Positions 1 through 9,687 are shown, numbered from the stretch's first letter. The stretch: 64,000 bases of DNA from Campylobacter porcelli (GCF_002139855.1 NZ_CP018789.1:992001-1056000); one strand, 5' to 3'. The notes: generated by a model from the sequence alone, not told the origin. Numbers and translations: made by a program.

Positions 1-247
1 AAAAAATCGCCCCAAAAATAGCTAGAATTTGCGTTAGTAGCTCATTTTGACTAAATTTCAAAACGCCAAAGCTAATAGCAAACAAATATATAATATCCGC
101 AGCCATCGCTCCAAGCCCCACTCCTAAACCAAGGCGAAATTTAACCAAAGCATAACTCATAATCAAAATACTCACAGGCCCAATAGGCACCGCCGCACCA
201 AAGCCTAATATAGCCCCTTGTATAAATCCTTGGATATTTTCTGTCAT
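1..247 (-). CDS. LysE/RhtB family amino-acid exporter, C-terminus beyond window
   Basis: The minus-strand frame opens at 247 and runs off the left edge, giving 82 residues. The N-terminus has the LysE-family pattern: a glycine-rich first helix with GFGAAVPIGPVSIL, then GLGAMAADIIYLFA in the second helix. This family exports amino acids or related small metabolites through the inner membrane. The ATG overlaps the TGA stop of mutS2 (ATGA at 247-244), so the two genes are probably translationally coupled. The substrate cannot be told from this fragment. Confidence 0.7.
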   Translation of the reverse strand, partial: MTENIQGFIQGAILGFGAAVPIGPVSILIMSYALVKFRLGLGVGLGAMAADIIYLFAISFGVLKFSQNELLTQILAIFGAIF

Positions 248-2442
248 AATTTTACTACCTTTGAGCCAAACCCACCTTCACTTGGCGTCCCATCTCTAAA
301 AGCTTTAACGCTTGGGTGGGATTTTAGAAATTCTTTTACCGCATAAGCTAATTTTCCTGTGCCAATGCCATGCTTTATTAAAACCTCATCAAATCCCGCT
401 ATTAACGCATCAGAGATAAATTTATCCAATCTATCAGTAGCCTCATCACTCCTAAGACCATGAAGGTCAATCATCACACTAGCTGATTTAGGGCTAGACA
501 AGCTTATATTTACACTTTTTGGGTTATTAAGTGGTTGATTTGTAAGCTTTAAAAGCGATATTGGCACTCTAAAGCTAACCCCATTGCTATCTATAATTGC
601 ATGATTTTTACTAAGGCTTAAAACCACCCCTTTAATCTTATCATATTTTACCCTATCGCCTACTTTTAACTCTAAAGGCTGGCTTATAATCTCAGGCTTT
701 TGGATAGCCTTTGCTATGGAATTTGCGCTATTTAAGCTTCTTTGTTTATCTTTTATATCTTTGAGATTTATGCCTCTTTTAGCTTCATTTATAGCCTTAT
801 AAAACTCATTTTCTAATGAGCTTAATCTAGCTCTTAGCGTCTCATCAGCTCTGATTTTAGCCTCTTTAGCCTCATTTAATAACTCATCTAATCTTAACTC
901 TTTTTCTTCTGTGCTTTTAAGCTTTAATTTTAACTCTAATTCTAAATTTATAGCCTTAGAAATCATCTCATTTAAATTCTCTTTATCATCGCCATAAGCA
1001 CTCTTTGCACTAGCTACGATATTTGCTGGAATTCCATATCTACTAGCAGTCTCAAAAGCGTAAGATTTGCCTATAATGCCTTTTAAAAATTCATATTTTG
1101 GGCGTGAGTTTGTCTCATCATAAAGTGCGGCTATTAGCTCAACTTCGCTATTTTTAGCTAGCAACATAGCAAGTCGTTTGTGGTGAGTGGTGATAACCAT
1201 CTTTATATCATTTTTCATCATTGTCTGAAGCAATACACTATATAGACTAGCAGCCTCTTCAAAGTCCGTTCCTAGCTCTATCTCATCAACTCCAATTAAT
1301 ATCTGTTTTTTAGATAAAACCTTAGCAAATCCAAGCATTCTACCAGCAAAAGTTGATATATCATTTTTAGAATTTTGCGGATCTTCGATTATTGCTTGAA
1401 ATTCCTTAAAGCTACCAATGCTAGATTTAGCACTATTTATACTCATTGGAAGTAGGTATTTAGCTAGCATTGCAGCACTCATTATGCTCTTTAATAGCAT
1501 ACTTTTACCGCCAGCATTAACCCCAGTGATTAAGAGAATTTTCCCACGAAAATCCACGCTTACTCGCTTTGGATTTTTAAGCGCTGGATGGGCAAATTCG
1601 CTTAAAATTATATCTTTACTAGAGTTAGCTAAGATAAAGCTATAATCCCTACTCTTAGCAAAGCTCACCCTAGCAATCAAGCTGTCTACATAATCAAAGG
1701 CTGAATTTATAAATTTTAAAAATGGCAAATTTTTATTAAAAATCGCACTAATTGCCTTAGCATATTCAAATAAAATTTCCTCTTTTTTATCTAATAAATC
1801 GCTCTGTTCGCTCTTTAATTTGCTTACAATATCAGGCAAAATATAGAAGTATCCACTACTACTTCTAGCTATTACCGCACCTTTTAAAGCGTGGTTAAAT
1901 CCACCACGAACTAAAAGAGCCTCATTTGAATTTACATAGTGAATTTGCGTATCTACTAGATATGGGCTTATGCTTTTTGTATAAATTAGCCTTTTTAAAC
2001 TCTCATCTATTTGCTGTTTTTTATTTTTGTAGGCCTCATTTATCGATATTAAACGCTCATCAATGCTCTCTTTAAATTCCCCATTTTCATCAAAATACTC
2101 ACAAATTTTATCAATGCTAGATGGAATTTCAATCTTATCTAAATAACCACGCATCTTAGGAGCAAAATTTTGAGATTTTAGATAGTTAAAATACTCTATA
2201 ATCTTGCTAAATTCATATATCTCGCTAATGTGTAAAATAGCTTGTTTGGATATTCGCATTAGCGCTTCATCTAAATTTGCTACCTCTTTTGGACTCTTTA
2301 GATTAAGCTGGGAAATCTCCTCTATTTTCTCATAATTTGCCTTACTATCGCCACTGATAAAAAGCGGCTTAGGTCTAGCTAAAAATCCATTATACGCACT
2401 CAAATACTCGGTTAAATCTAACTTTTCAAATAGCTCTTCCAT
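244..2442 (-). CDS. mutS2: Endonuclease MutS2
   Basis: This 732-residue protein has the MutS2 layout. Walker A (GVNAGGKS) lies near residues 306-315 and Walker B (LIGVDEIELGTDFEEA) near 385. A long charged coiled coil covers roughly 480-580. A C-terminal Smr nuclease domain starts at MIDLHGLR and contains HGIGTGKL. MutS2 proteins are not mismatch-repair proteins; they bind branched DNA or collided ribosomes, and the Smr domain cleaves nucleic acid. In Campylobacterota they limit recombination or oxidative damage. Length is near the family norm (about 730-780). It heads an apparent two-gene unit with the downstream LysE gene. Confidence 0.95.
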   Translation of the reverse strand: MEELFEKLDLTEYLSAYNGFLARPKPLFISGDSKANYEKIEEISQLNLKSPKEVANLDEALMRISKQAILHISEIYEFSKIIEYFNYLKSQNFAPKMRGYLDKIEIPSSIDKICEYFDENGEFKESIDERLISINEAYKNKKQQIDESLKRLIYTKSISPYLVDTQIHYVNSNEALLVRGGFNHALKGAVIARSSSGYFYILPDIVSKLKSEQSDLLDKKEEILFEYAKAISAIFNKNLPFLKFINSAFDYVDSLIARVSFAKSRDYSFILANSSKDIILSEFAHPALKNPKRVSVDFRGKILLITGVNAGGKSMLLKSIMSAAMLAKYLLPMSINSAKSSIGSFKEFQAIIEDPQNSKNDISTFAGRMLGFAKVLSKKQILIGVDEIELGTDFEEAASLYSVLLQTMMKNDIKMVITTHHKRLAMLLAKNSEVELIAALYDETNSRPKYEFLKGIIGKSYAFETASRYGIPANIVASAKSAYGDDKENLNEMISKAINLELELKLKLKSTEEKELRLDELLNEAKEAKIRADETLRARLSSLENEFYKAINEAKRGINLKDIKDKQRSLNSANSIAKAIQKPEIISQPLELKVGDRVKYDKIKGVVLSLSKNHAIIDSNGVSFRVPISLLKLTNQPLNNPKSVNISLSSPKSASVMIDLHGLRSDEATDRLDKFISDALIAGFDEVLIKHGIGTGKLAYAVKEFLKSHPSVKAFRDGTPSEGGFGSKVVKL

Positions 2443-2585
2443 AAATTCTCACAAAAATAATTTAAAGCTCAATTATACTAATTTTGCCTTAAATCTATCC
2501 ATTTTAAGGGGCTTTTAGTGGTAAATTTGATTTTTTAAATTAAATTTAATTTATATAATTTAAATATATATTTAATTACTTTATA

Positions 2586-2614
2586 TTGACAAATATCTAG
2601 TTTATTGATATAAT
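2586..2614 (+). promoter_or_regulatory. Consensus sigma-70 promoter of the OsmC/ABC operon
   Basis: TTGACA at 2586-2591 and TATAAT at 2609-2614 are separated by exactly 17 bases, a perfect consensus pair that is unusual for Campylobacter. The predicted start near 2621 leaves a leader of about 50 bases before the ATG at 2672, with AAGGAG just upstream of it. No operator was recognised in the leader. Confidence 0.75.
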
Positions 2615-2671
2615 TGCTATATTAAAAGATAAATATATCTTTTTACTATATTTTAAAATAAAGGAGACAAA

Positions 2672-3202
2672 ATGGCAAATTGTGCTATAAATGCTTGCAC
2701 TAGACTAGACCCAATTGATAAGGCTGGTTTAGAGGCTTTAATCAAAGCTGGAAAAGAGAATCCAGATGTTATAAAGACACTTAAATGTCGCACAGTCGCA
2801 GAGGGAAAATTCCGCCATGCAAACTATATAAGAAATCTACCTGCATATATCGTAGATGAGCCGCCAACACTTCTTGGAGAAGATACCGCACCAAATCCTA
2901 GCGAAGCTGTTTTAGCCGCTCTTGGAAGTTGTATAGCAGTAGGAATTCACGCAAATGCGATCGCTCAAAATATAGTTATCACAAAGCTTGAAGTTGAGCT
3001 TGAAGGTGATCTAAATATAACTGCTGTTTGGGGAACTGGCGATCTAAGCGAGAAGCCACTTGGATTTACAGATGTAAGAGTAAATGTGATATTAGAAAGC
3101 AACGCTGATAAGGCTAAACAAGACGCACTAATAGCACACGCTTTAAAATACTCACCGGTTGCAAATACCTTGCTTAGAAATGTAAATTTAGAAGTTAAAT
3201 AA
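2672..3202 (+). CDS. OsmC family protein
   Basis: The 176-residue protein has the OsmC/Ohr fold signature: NPSEAVLAALGSCIAVGIHANA with Cys87, and a C-terminal HALKYSPVANTL block. OsmC/Ohr enzymes reduce hydroperoxides with two cysteines. Here the second position is Ser161 (SPV instead of CPV), so classical two-cysteine peroxidase chemistry is unlikely. It opens a five-gene operon; the next gene starts 11 bases after its stop. OsmC-like proteins of this type occur beside sulfonate or sulfone utilisation genes, which fits the neighbours, but its exact role is an inference. AAGGAG precedes the start. Confidence 0.85.
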   Translation: MANCAINACTRLDPIDKAGLEALIKAGKENPDVIKTLKCRTVAEGKFRHANYIRNLPAYIVDEPPTLLGEDTAPNPSEAVLAALGSCIAVGIHANAIAQNIVITKLEVELEGDLNITAVWGTGDLSEKPLGFTDVRVNVILESNADKAKQDALIAHALKYSPVANTLLRNVNLEVK

Positions 3203-3213
3203 AAGGATGCAAA

Positions 3214-4269
3214 ATGGCACTACAACAATTAGAAAAATTAGCACACTCCATAGATAAAGATGGAATTTACCCAAAAGAGTTATTAAAGCAAATAGCTCAA
3301 AATGGCGATTTTGCCGTTTTGAAATCTAGAGCTGATATATATCAAGCTATTGAAAATATAGCTAAAATTTCAAATATTTGTGGGACAAGTGGATTTTGCA
3401 TGTGGTGCCAATTTGCAATCATCTACTACTTGATAAATAGTGATAATCAAGAGCTAAAAAACGAGCTATTACCAAAGCTATATAGTGGTGAAATTTTAGG
3501 CGGTACTGCACTATCAAATCCTATGAAGGCCTTTGCTGGGATAGAGAAAAACCATCTAAGTGCTAAAAAAGTTGAAGGCGGATATATCATCAATGGCACC
3601 CTTCCTTGGGTCTCAAATATCACTGAAGATAGCATATTTGGCGCTATAGCCATAGATGAAGATAATAATCCTGTAATGGGTGTGATAAGAGTTGGTAAAA
3701 ACGCCACCTTAAAATCAAATATCAAATACGCCGCACTTGAGGGCTCAGCTACTAAAAGCGTGGTTATTAAAGATTATTTTTTAAGCCATAGCGATATTTT
3801 AGCCACAAATATATATGAGTATCTAATCAAAATAACGCCAGGATTTATAATCTTACAAACAGGCATAGCCGCTGGGATAATATCAGCTGCTCTAGATGAG
3901 ATAGAAAAATCAAACAAAACTCACGCCGATATAAACTCATATTTAAATATAAATTTAGATGAGCTAAAGGGCGAATTTAGCAATCTTTTAGATAAAATTA
4001 AGCTTATATCAAAAGATGTAAATGGTATAGAGCCAATTGAAATTTTAAAAGCAAGGCTTGAAGGCTCACTTCTAACTCAAAAGGTCACAAATGCGGCGGT
4101 CCTGTTTTGCGGGACTAAGGGGTATTTTGAGAAATCCCATGTAGCAAGACTTCAAAGAGAGGGCAACTTCGTTCTTATAGTAACGCCTAGCATAAAGCAC
4201 CTTTTAAAAGAGATAGCTCAAATAAAAGCTGGTTTTGGCTGCATAAAATCATGGCGAGATAAATTATAA
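3214..4269 (+). CDS. Acyl-CoA-dehydrogenase-fold flavoprotein (SfnB/DszC-like)
   Basis: The 351-residue protein resembles the acyl-CoA dehydrogenase superfamily: an N-terminal helical domain, a middle beta domain (GGTALSNPMKAF, then GGYIINGTLPWVSN), and a C-terminal helical bundle. The usual catalytic base and acyl-CoA features are not obvious, which is typical of the monooxygenase branch (DszC, SfnB) acting on organosulfur compounds with reduced flavin. It sits between an OsmC protein and an SsuABC-like transporter, so desulfurisation of an imported organosulfur compound is plausible. It could also be an ordinary dehydrogenase; substrate unknown. AAAGGA lies upstream of the ATG. Confidence 0.75.
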   Translation: MALQQLEKLAHSIDKDGIYPKELLKQIAQNGDFAVLKSRADIYQAIENIAKISNICGTSGFCMWCQFAIIYYLINSDNQELKNELLPKLYSGEILGGTALSNPMKAFAGIEKNHLSAKKVEGGYIINGTLPWVSNITEDSIFGAIAIDEDNNPVMGVIRVGKNATLKSNIKYAALEGSATKSVVIKDYFLSHSDILATNIYEYLIKITPGFIILQTGIAAGIISAALDEIEKSNKTHADINSYLNINLDELKGEFSNLLDKIKLISKDVNGIEPIEILKARLEGSLLTQKVTNAAVLFCGTKGYFEKSHVARLQREGNFVLIVTPSIKHLLKEIAQIKAGFGCIKSWRDKL

Positions 4270-4281
4270 AAAGGATAAGAT

Positions 4282-5199
4282 ATGAATAGAAGATACGCAC
4301 TTGGATTTTTAGCTGGTTTTTTGGCTCTTAGCACCACTAAGAGTGTGGCAAATTCTAAATTTAAAAAAGGTATTAAGATAGGATATCTGCCGATTTGCGA
4401 CCACTTAATCATAATTGCTAAAGATATTTTTAGCAGTGATGAGTTTAGTATAACTCCTATTAAATTTGCTAGTTGGGCTGATTTAAGCGAGGCTTTAAGG
4501 GCTGGGGCGATTGATGCGGCCTTTTTACTAGCTCCACTTGGACTTATGCTAAAGGGTAGCGGTGTGGATATAAAAGCCATTATGGCCGCTCACAAAAACG
4601 GCTCATCTTTAGTGGTAAATAAGAGCATTAAAACAATTGATGATTTAAAAGGCAAAAATATAGCGATTCCATCGAGATTTTCTAGCCACTACTATATCTT
4701 ACACAAGCTTTTAAGCAAGCACAATATAGAGGTAAATTTAGTAGATATGGCACCTACTGAAATGCCTTTTGCCTTGCTGACAAATAGAATTGATGGATAT
4801 ATCGTCGCTGAGCCTTTTGGACAGCTTGGTGTCCAAAGAGGAGCTAGAAATTTGATATTAAGCAAGGATATTACGCCAGATCATATTTGCTGCTTACTAA
4901 ACTACTCTAGTGAGTTAGCAAATTCCAATATAGCAGACCAGCTAACTAAGGCATTTAAATTAGCTGCGAATTTCATAGAAAAAAACCAAAAAGAAGCTGC
5001 CATAATAGGCTCAAAAATCCTAGCCCAAGATGCTAATATCATCAGCAAAATTGTAGAAGAAAATATAGTATCTTATAATGATTTAAGGGTTAAAAAAGAG
5101 GATTTAATAGCCTTAAAAGAGTTTTTAATATCACAAAATTTAGCTAATGATGGGCTAAAAAATCTAGATATAGATAGCTATTTGGTGGAGCAAATATGA
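4282..5199 (+). CDS. ABC transporter substrate-binding protein, NMT1/SsuA-like
   Basis: The 305-residue periplasmic binding protein begins with an export signal carrying a twin arginine (MNRRYALGFLAG), so Tat export is possible. The mature part follows the nitrate/sulfonate/taurine (NMT1/SsuA) pattern: IKIGYLPICDHL, a segment ASWADLSEALRAGAIDAAFL, GKNIAIPSRFSSHY, and TNRIDGYIVAEPFG. Such proteins capture sulfonates, nitrate, bicarbonate or pyrimidine precursors. It overlaps the permease start by four bases (ATGA at 5196). With the upstream flavoprotein, a sulfur compound is my favoured substrate, by inference. Confidence 0.85.
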   Translation: MNRRYALGFLAGFLALSTTKSVANSKFKKGIKIGYLPICDHLIIIAKDIFSSDEFSITPIKFASWADLSEALRAGAIDAAFLLAPLGLMLKGSGVDIKAIMAAHKNGSSLVVNKSIKTIDDLKGKNIAIPSRFSSHYYILHKLLSKHNIEVNLVDMAPTEMPFALLTNRIDGYIVAEPFGQLGVQRGARNLILSKDITPDHICCLLNYSSELANSNIADQLTKAFKLAANFIEKNQKEAAIIGSKILAQDANIISKIVEENIVSYNDLRVKKEDLIALKEFLISQNLANDGLKNLDIDSYLVEQI

Positions 5200-5930
5200 G
5201 ATATATCTATCAAATATTAGTTTTGATTATAGTGATATTGTTGTGGCATTTTTTAAGCTCAGATCTTGTCGCATCACCAGCTCAAACTATAGAGGCATTT
5301 AGGCTAATAATAGCTAATAATAGCCTTCAAATAGGGATAATCGACTCTTTATATAGATATGTTTTGGGGCTAATATTTGGTGTGGGTTTTGGTATTTTAA
5401 TTGGCTTTATATTTGGGTTTAATCCCAAATTCGCTAAGGCATTTGATCCATTATTTAACCTTTTGCGTCCCATTTCTCCTATAGCGTGGGTTCCTATGAT
5501 ATTAATCATCTTTGGGATTGGAGATTTGCCAACTATATTTATCATAGCCTACTCTGTCTTTTTCCCTATGGTTTTGCTCTCTACAAAAGCCATTAAAGAT
5601 GTTCCTAGTGAGCTGATTATAGTGGCTAAAAACTTTGGCGCATCAAGGTGGCAAATTTTAAAAAGCGTGATATTTCCATCTAGCTTTTTATCCCTTATAT
5701 CTAGCCTTAGATTAGCAGCAGCTCTAGCGTGGATAAATTTAGTCGTTGGCGAAATGCTAGGGGCTCAAACTGGGCTTGGATATATCATCATAGATAGTAG
5801 AAATCAGCTTAGAATTGATATTTTAATAGCTACTATCATCACAATTGGCGTTATAGGAATGGCGATAAATGCTATATTTGGCTATATAGAAAAAGTAGTA
5901 TCAAGGAAGTATGGCTATGATAGAAATTAG
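5196..5930 (+). CDS. ABC transporter permease, SsuC/TauC-like
   Basis: The 244-residue inner-membrane protein has about six hydrophobic segments. The cytoplasmic EAA-type loop (FPMVLLSTKAIKDVPSELIIVAKNFG near residues 130-150) couples to the ATPase, and the domain continues with ASRWQILKSVIFPSS. This is the BPD_transp_1 family found in SsuC, TauC and NrtB. The start overlaps the binding-protein stop and the end overlaps the ATPase start, so the three are one translationally coupled transporter. Confidence 0.9.
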   Translation: MRYIYQILVLIIVILLWHFLSSDLVASPAQTIEAFRLIIANNSLQIGIIDSLYRYVLGLIFGVGFGILIGFIFGFNPKFAKAFDPLFNLLRPISPIAWVPMILIIFGIGDLPTIFIIAYSVFFPMVLLSTKAIKDVPSELIIVAKNFGASRWQILKSVIFPSSFLSLISSLRLAAALAWINLVVGEMLGAQTGLGYIIIDSRNQLRIDILIATIITIGVIGMAINAIFGYIEKVVSRKYGYDRN

Positions 5931-6660
5931 TAATTTAAAAAAATCTTTTAAAGATATTTGCGTTCTTCATGATATAAATTTGCGTGTTGATGATGGTGAG
6001 TTTTGCGTTCTTTTAGGGGCTAGTGGAAGTGGCAAAAGCACAATTTTAAAGATATTAAGCTCACTTGAGAGTTTTGATAGTGGGAGTATTAAATTTGATA
6101 ATTCTGAGTTTAAAAATCAAATCCCAAGCTCTAAAGATAGACAAATCATAATGCAACACTACTCGCTAATGCCGTGGCTAAACGCAGAAGACAATATCAA
6201 ATTTGCTCTAAAATGCTCTGGGATAAAGGATAAAAATAAACTAGAAAATATATCTAAAAAGTATCTTAGCCTAGTTGGGTTGGGAAATATATCTAAAAAA
6301 TATCCCCACTCACTAAGTGGCGGTCAATGCCAAAGAGTAGCTATAGCTAGGGCTTTAGCATTAGATCCGCAAGTGCTATTTTTAGATGAGCCATTTAGTG
6401 CTTTAGATCCAGTAGTTAGAGCAAATTTACAAAATGAGCTTAAGGATCTAACTAAAAACAAGCAAGTAATATTTGTAACTCACGATATAGATGAGGCTAT
6501 ACTTTTGGGTGATAAGATTGTCGTTTTACATAATGGCAAGATAATAAAAGAGATTAAAAATCCCAAATTTACCCCAAATACTCCAAAATATTTTGAGCTA
6601 AAATCAGTAATATACAAGCTAATAAACGGCGAAGTAGATAATATAGAATATATGATATAA
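5917..6660 (+). CDS. ABC transporter ATP-binding protein, SsuB/TauB-like
   Basis: The ATPase has Walker A (GASGSGKST near residue 37), Q-loop (QHYSLMPW), signature LSGGQCQRVAIARAL, Walker B (VLFLDEPFSALD) and the H-loop (VTHDIDEA). I place the start at ATG 5917 rather than 5911: AAGGA at 5903-5907 is nine bases from 5917 but only three from 5911. That gives 247 residues. It energises the SsuBC-type importer. The operon ends 1 base before a symmetrical hairpin. Confidence 0.9.
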   Translation: MIEISNLKKSFKDICVLHDINLRVDDGEFCVLLGASGSGKSTILKILSSLESFDSGSIKFDNSEFKNQIPSSKDRQIIMQHYSLMPWLNAEDNIKFALKCSGIKDKNKLENISKKYLSLVGLGNISKKYPHSLSGGQCQRVAIARALALDPQVLFLDEPFSALDPVVRANLQNELKDLTKNKQVIFVTHDIDEAILLGDKIVVLHNGKIIKEIKNPKFTPNTPKYFELKSVIYKLINGEVDNIEYMI

Positions 6661-6679
6661 GATAGCCAAGATGGCTATC
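6661..6679. terminator. Bidirectional terminator between the ABC operon and flaC
   Basis: GATAGCCA (6661-6668) and TGGCTATC (6672-6679) form a perfect 8-bp stem with a three-base loop between two converging genes. T-rich sequence follows on both sides. It most likely stops transcription from both directions. Confidence 0.65.
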
Positions 6680-6683
6680 TTAC

Positions 6684-7436
6684 TTATCTTAGAAGTGATG
6701 AGACTTGCTGTGCTAAAAGGCTCATATTATGAGCAGCAGCTAAAGTTGTGCTATTGATTTGTAAATTTGATCTATTTAAATCACTTAAATTTTTTACCAC
6801 ATCATTGTTTTGAAGTTGTGATTCACTAGCTCTGGCTGAATTTGCCGCTGTGATACTAGAATTAATGTTGCTCAAAAGACCTTGCTGGGTGCTTCCTATA
6901 TCAGTTCTCATAGCATTAACACTATCTCTAAAAGCAGCTATGCTATCTTGAGAATTAATATCGATTGAGCTGATATTTGGAGCGTTTAATGAAATTCTAG
7001 TCTCAGAGTTTCCAGTTTGAAAATTTAAAGTTGAACCAAAGATATTATTGCCATTAAAGCTAGTTGAATTTAAGGTATCTTGCATAGAGGTTTTTAGTGC
7101 TTCAGCCTCACTTGTGATGGCTGATCTTGCATTGCTATCCATTGCTAGACTAGTTGAGCGAATTGAAAGCTCGTTTAATCTATCAGCACCACTTGTTAAA
7201 TTTTGCAACGCACCATCAGCAATCTGTAATACCCCAATTGCGTCATTTGCATTGCTAACGCCTTGAGAGATGGCATTTGCATTGCTTAAAAGTGCATTTG
7301 CTATAACCATATTAGCACTATCACTACCGCTTATAGCACGATTTGCAGAGATATTATCTAAAGCCTTATTTGCACTATTTTGAGCGTTATTTAGATAGTA
7401 ATTTTGCATACTATTTGAGTAGTCATTTATCTTCAT
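6684..7436 (-). CDS. flaC: Secreted flagellin-like protein FlaC
   Basis: The 250-residue protein has conserved flagellin N- and C-terminal coiled-coil regions (NYYLNNAQNSANKALDNISANRAISG; C-terminal LAAAHNMSLLAQQVSSLLR) but lacks the long surface-exposed central domain of FlaA/FlaB. Size and termini match Campylobacter FlaC, which is secreted through the flagellar export apparatus and is not needed for the filament. AAGGAG lies upstream of the ATG at 7436. Only about 60 bases separate it from the broken TonB-receptor gene; I could not pick out a clear sigma-28 promoter there. Confidence 0.9.
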   Translation of the reverse strand: MKINDYSNSMQNYYLNNAQNSANKALDNISANRAISGSDSANMVIANALLSNANAISQGVSNANDAIGVLQIADGALQNLTSGADRLNELSIRSTSLAMDSNARSAITSEAEALKTSMQDTLNSTSFNGNNIFGSTLNFQTGNSETRISLNAPNISSIDINSQDSIAAFRDSVNAMRTDIGSTQQGLLSNINSSITAANSARASESQLQNNDVVKNLSDLNRSNLQINSTTLAAAHNMSLLAQQVSSLLR

Positions 7437-7499
7437 CTCATACTCCTTTATTTTGTTATTTGCTGAATTTTACTACTAAAGTATTAAAATTTGCCTTAA

Positions 7500-9593
7500 T
7501 TAAAAATCAGCTCTAACATTTAGCCAGAAATTTCTACCAGGAATTATTCTTTGATATTGATTTGTGTATGATAGTCCTCTACCGCTAGTATATGTAACAT
7601 AATCTACAAAATTCTCATCAAGCAAGTTATTAATAACCGCACCAATGGTAATTCCATTGCTAAATTTATAATTTGCCCCCAAATCAACCACATGCATATC
7701 TTTAAAATAATCACCCACGCCAGAGTTAGCGATATTTGCGTTATCTGTTAGAGTTTTTAGCTTTGCACTCCATCTAAGATATGCATCCCAGCTTTTTGCC
7801 TTATATGATAGCTTAGTAGATAGGTTATGAAGTGGAATATCATTTAGAGCTTTTCCTTTGTTTTGTCCGCTTTTTTCTCTGTTTTAGTATATCCATATGA
7901 GAAATCAGCGTAAATTCCCCTTGGGATTATATTTTCAAAAAGAGGTTTAGACTTAATCCCTAGCTCAAAGCCTTTTGACACGGCCTCATCCACATTTTCA
8001 TATATTGAGCATGTGCTTCCACCATAAGCTCCACAAATTCCATATCCATTTGGTAGTTGCTGACCGCTTTGATATGTTTGAGTTGATATAGCATCGTTAA
8101 ATTGAGTATAATACGCAGTAGCACTAATATCAGCCCAAAGCCACTCATATATAGCACTTAATTCATAGCTTAATGTTCTTTCTACATCTAGTCCATTATT
8201 GCCATATCTATCTGTTGTGGTATCAGTAGAGTAATATCTATCATATCTACTACCTAAATCTGGAGCTTTCAAACCGCTACTAATACCAAATTTCAAAGTA
8301 AGCAAATCAGTTGGATATACATTCAAATATGCTCTTGGGTTAAAAAATGTCCCATAAGTTCTTATATGATTAACCCTACCGCCTAAAGTAGTGCTAATAT
8401 ACTCATTAAATAGATACTCTCCCTCAGCATAGCCAGCGATTGTGTATTGATTGGCACTATAGTTTGTTTGGTGGTTATCTAAATTTTCAAATGATAAATA
8501 TGGTCCAAAATTTAAAATCAATGAGCCATAATTGTTATAATCAAAATTCATCATATTTTGATTGCTTATTATGAAATTATCATGCACTACCCTATTGGCT
8601 CTGTTTTTCACCCCTTTTTCATCTCCGACATTTGATACTATGTGTGGGATTTTTTCTGTTAGGGCGTATTGGATATATGAGTTAGTTTTGCCCCATTGAT
8701 ACTCACCACTATGCCCGATTGAGTTATCATATTTATGGTATTCACGCACAGCTGTGATTTGGCTACTACTTGTATTTAAGCTGCCTAGGCGTTGAAATCC
8801 ATACTCGCTATCTAAATATACTGAATTTGCCCCATCAATATCATAATTAAGCTTACCGCCTAATGAGTAATTTACATATCCAGTTGGACTATGTGAAGTG
8901 TATGGGTTGTTTGACCTAGTATCTACATATCCTGGAATATCTTTTTTATAAAATTTATTTTGACCGCTATCATAATACTTACCACGCAAACTAAGGGTAA
9001 ATCCATACCCAAGTGGAGCAAATACATTACCATTTAAGCCATACATATTACCCCAAGTATTGTGATGCTCTTGTAATCTTGTCTCTAAAGATATTGTTGC
9101 TGATGCTTTATCAGCGTTTTTCTTAGTAATTATATTTATAACTCCACCCATAGCATCTGAACCATAAATAAGCGATGCTGGGCCGCGAATTACCTCAACT
9201 TTTTCTATCATAGAAACCGGAGGCAAAAATCCACTAGTAGAGTCAAATCCATTACCATCAAAGGCAGCATCCATATTAATTCGCTTACCATCTACTAGTA
9301 TAAGGGTATATTTACTAGCCATACCACGCATCTTTATAGAAGAAGAGCCCGTCTTGCTAATCTCGGTGCTAACGCCTGGAATATCTTGGACTATATCGCC
9401 TAGATCTCTTATGGGGCGATTTTGAATTTCATCGCCACCTATAATGCTAATTGTAGCTGGGGCGTCTTTGATGCTTTGAGCAAATCCGCTATCTGAAACT
9501 ACAGATTTATCCAGCACTGCCACATCATTAGCTTGTAGTGCTACCCCCCCCCTAAAGCAGTAGCTACAGCTACAAAAAAAGTCTGTTAAACAT
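7500..9593 (-). pseudogene. TonB-dependent siderophore receptor, CfrA-like, frame-disrupted
   Basis: A nearly complete outer-membrane receptor gene is split between frames. The expected start is ATG 9593 after AAGGA. The signal-peptide frame ends at once because a T7 tract (7 A on + at 9574-9580) leads into TAG. A G9 tract (9 C on + at 9544-9552) then separates the leader from the main frame, which reads ALQANDVAVLDKS. A long frame (7844 to about 9540) encodes the plug (SGFAQSIKDAPATISIIGG, IRGPASLIYGSDAMGGVINIITKK) and most of the barrel. It breaks near 7855-7860. The C-terminal strands, ending NFWLNVRADF, resume in another frame to 7500. The plug resembles the Campylobacter ferric-enterobactin receptor CfrA. 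The G9 tract alone could be phase-variable, but three breaks suggest a true pseudogene or sequence errors. Confidence 0.85.
9544..9552 (-). repeat. Poly-G9 tract in the 5' end of the TonB receptor gene
   Basis: Nine C on the + strand (nine G on the coding strand) sit just after the predicted signal peptide. A tract of 7 or 10 would join the leader frame (VAVATAL) to the receptor frame (ALQAND). The nearby T7 tract is also off by one. Confidence 0.7.
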
Positions 9594-9663
9594 AAGTTTA
9601 TCCTTAATAATAATTATTAAAAGCAAAATAATAACAAAAGAAATATTAATTTATTATAAATTT

Positions 9664-9687
9664 TGATAATCATTACTAATATTATCA
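9664..9687. promoter_or_regulatory. Fur-like operator upstream of the TonB receptor
   Basis: TGATAAT (9664-9670) and ATTATCA (9681-9687) form a perfect 7-bp inverted repeat around a 10-base AT-rich spacer, containing GATAATCATTA as in Fur boxes. It lies 70-95 bases upstream of the receptor ATG. An iron-responsive Fur site fits a siderophore receptor. It is also on the upstream side of the divergent ATP-grasp operon, although over 100 bases from that promoter. Confidence 0.6.

Noticed and set aside
1418-1645. 75-residue + strand ORF inside mutS2
   Set aside because: Antisense shadow of the strongly conserved MutS2 ATPase domain.
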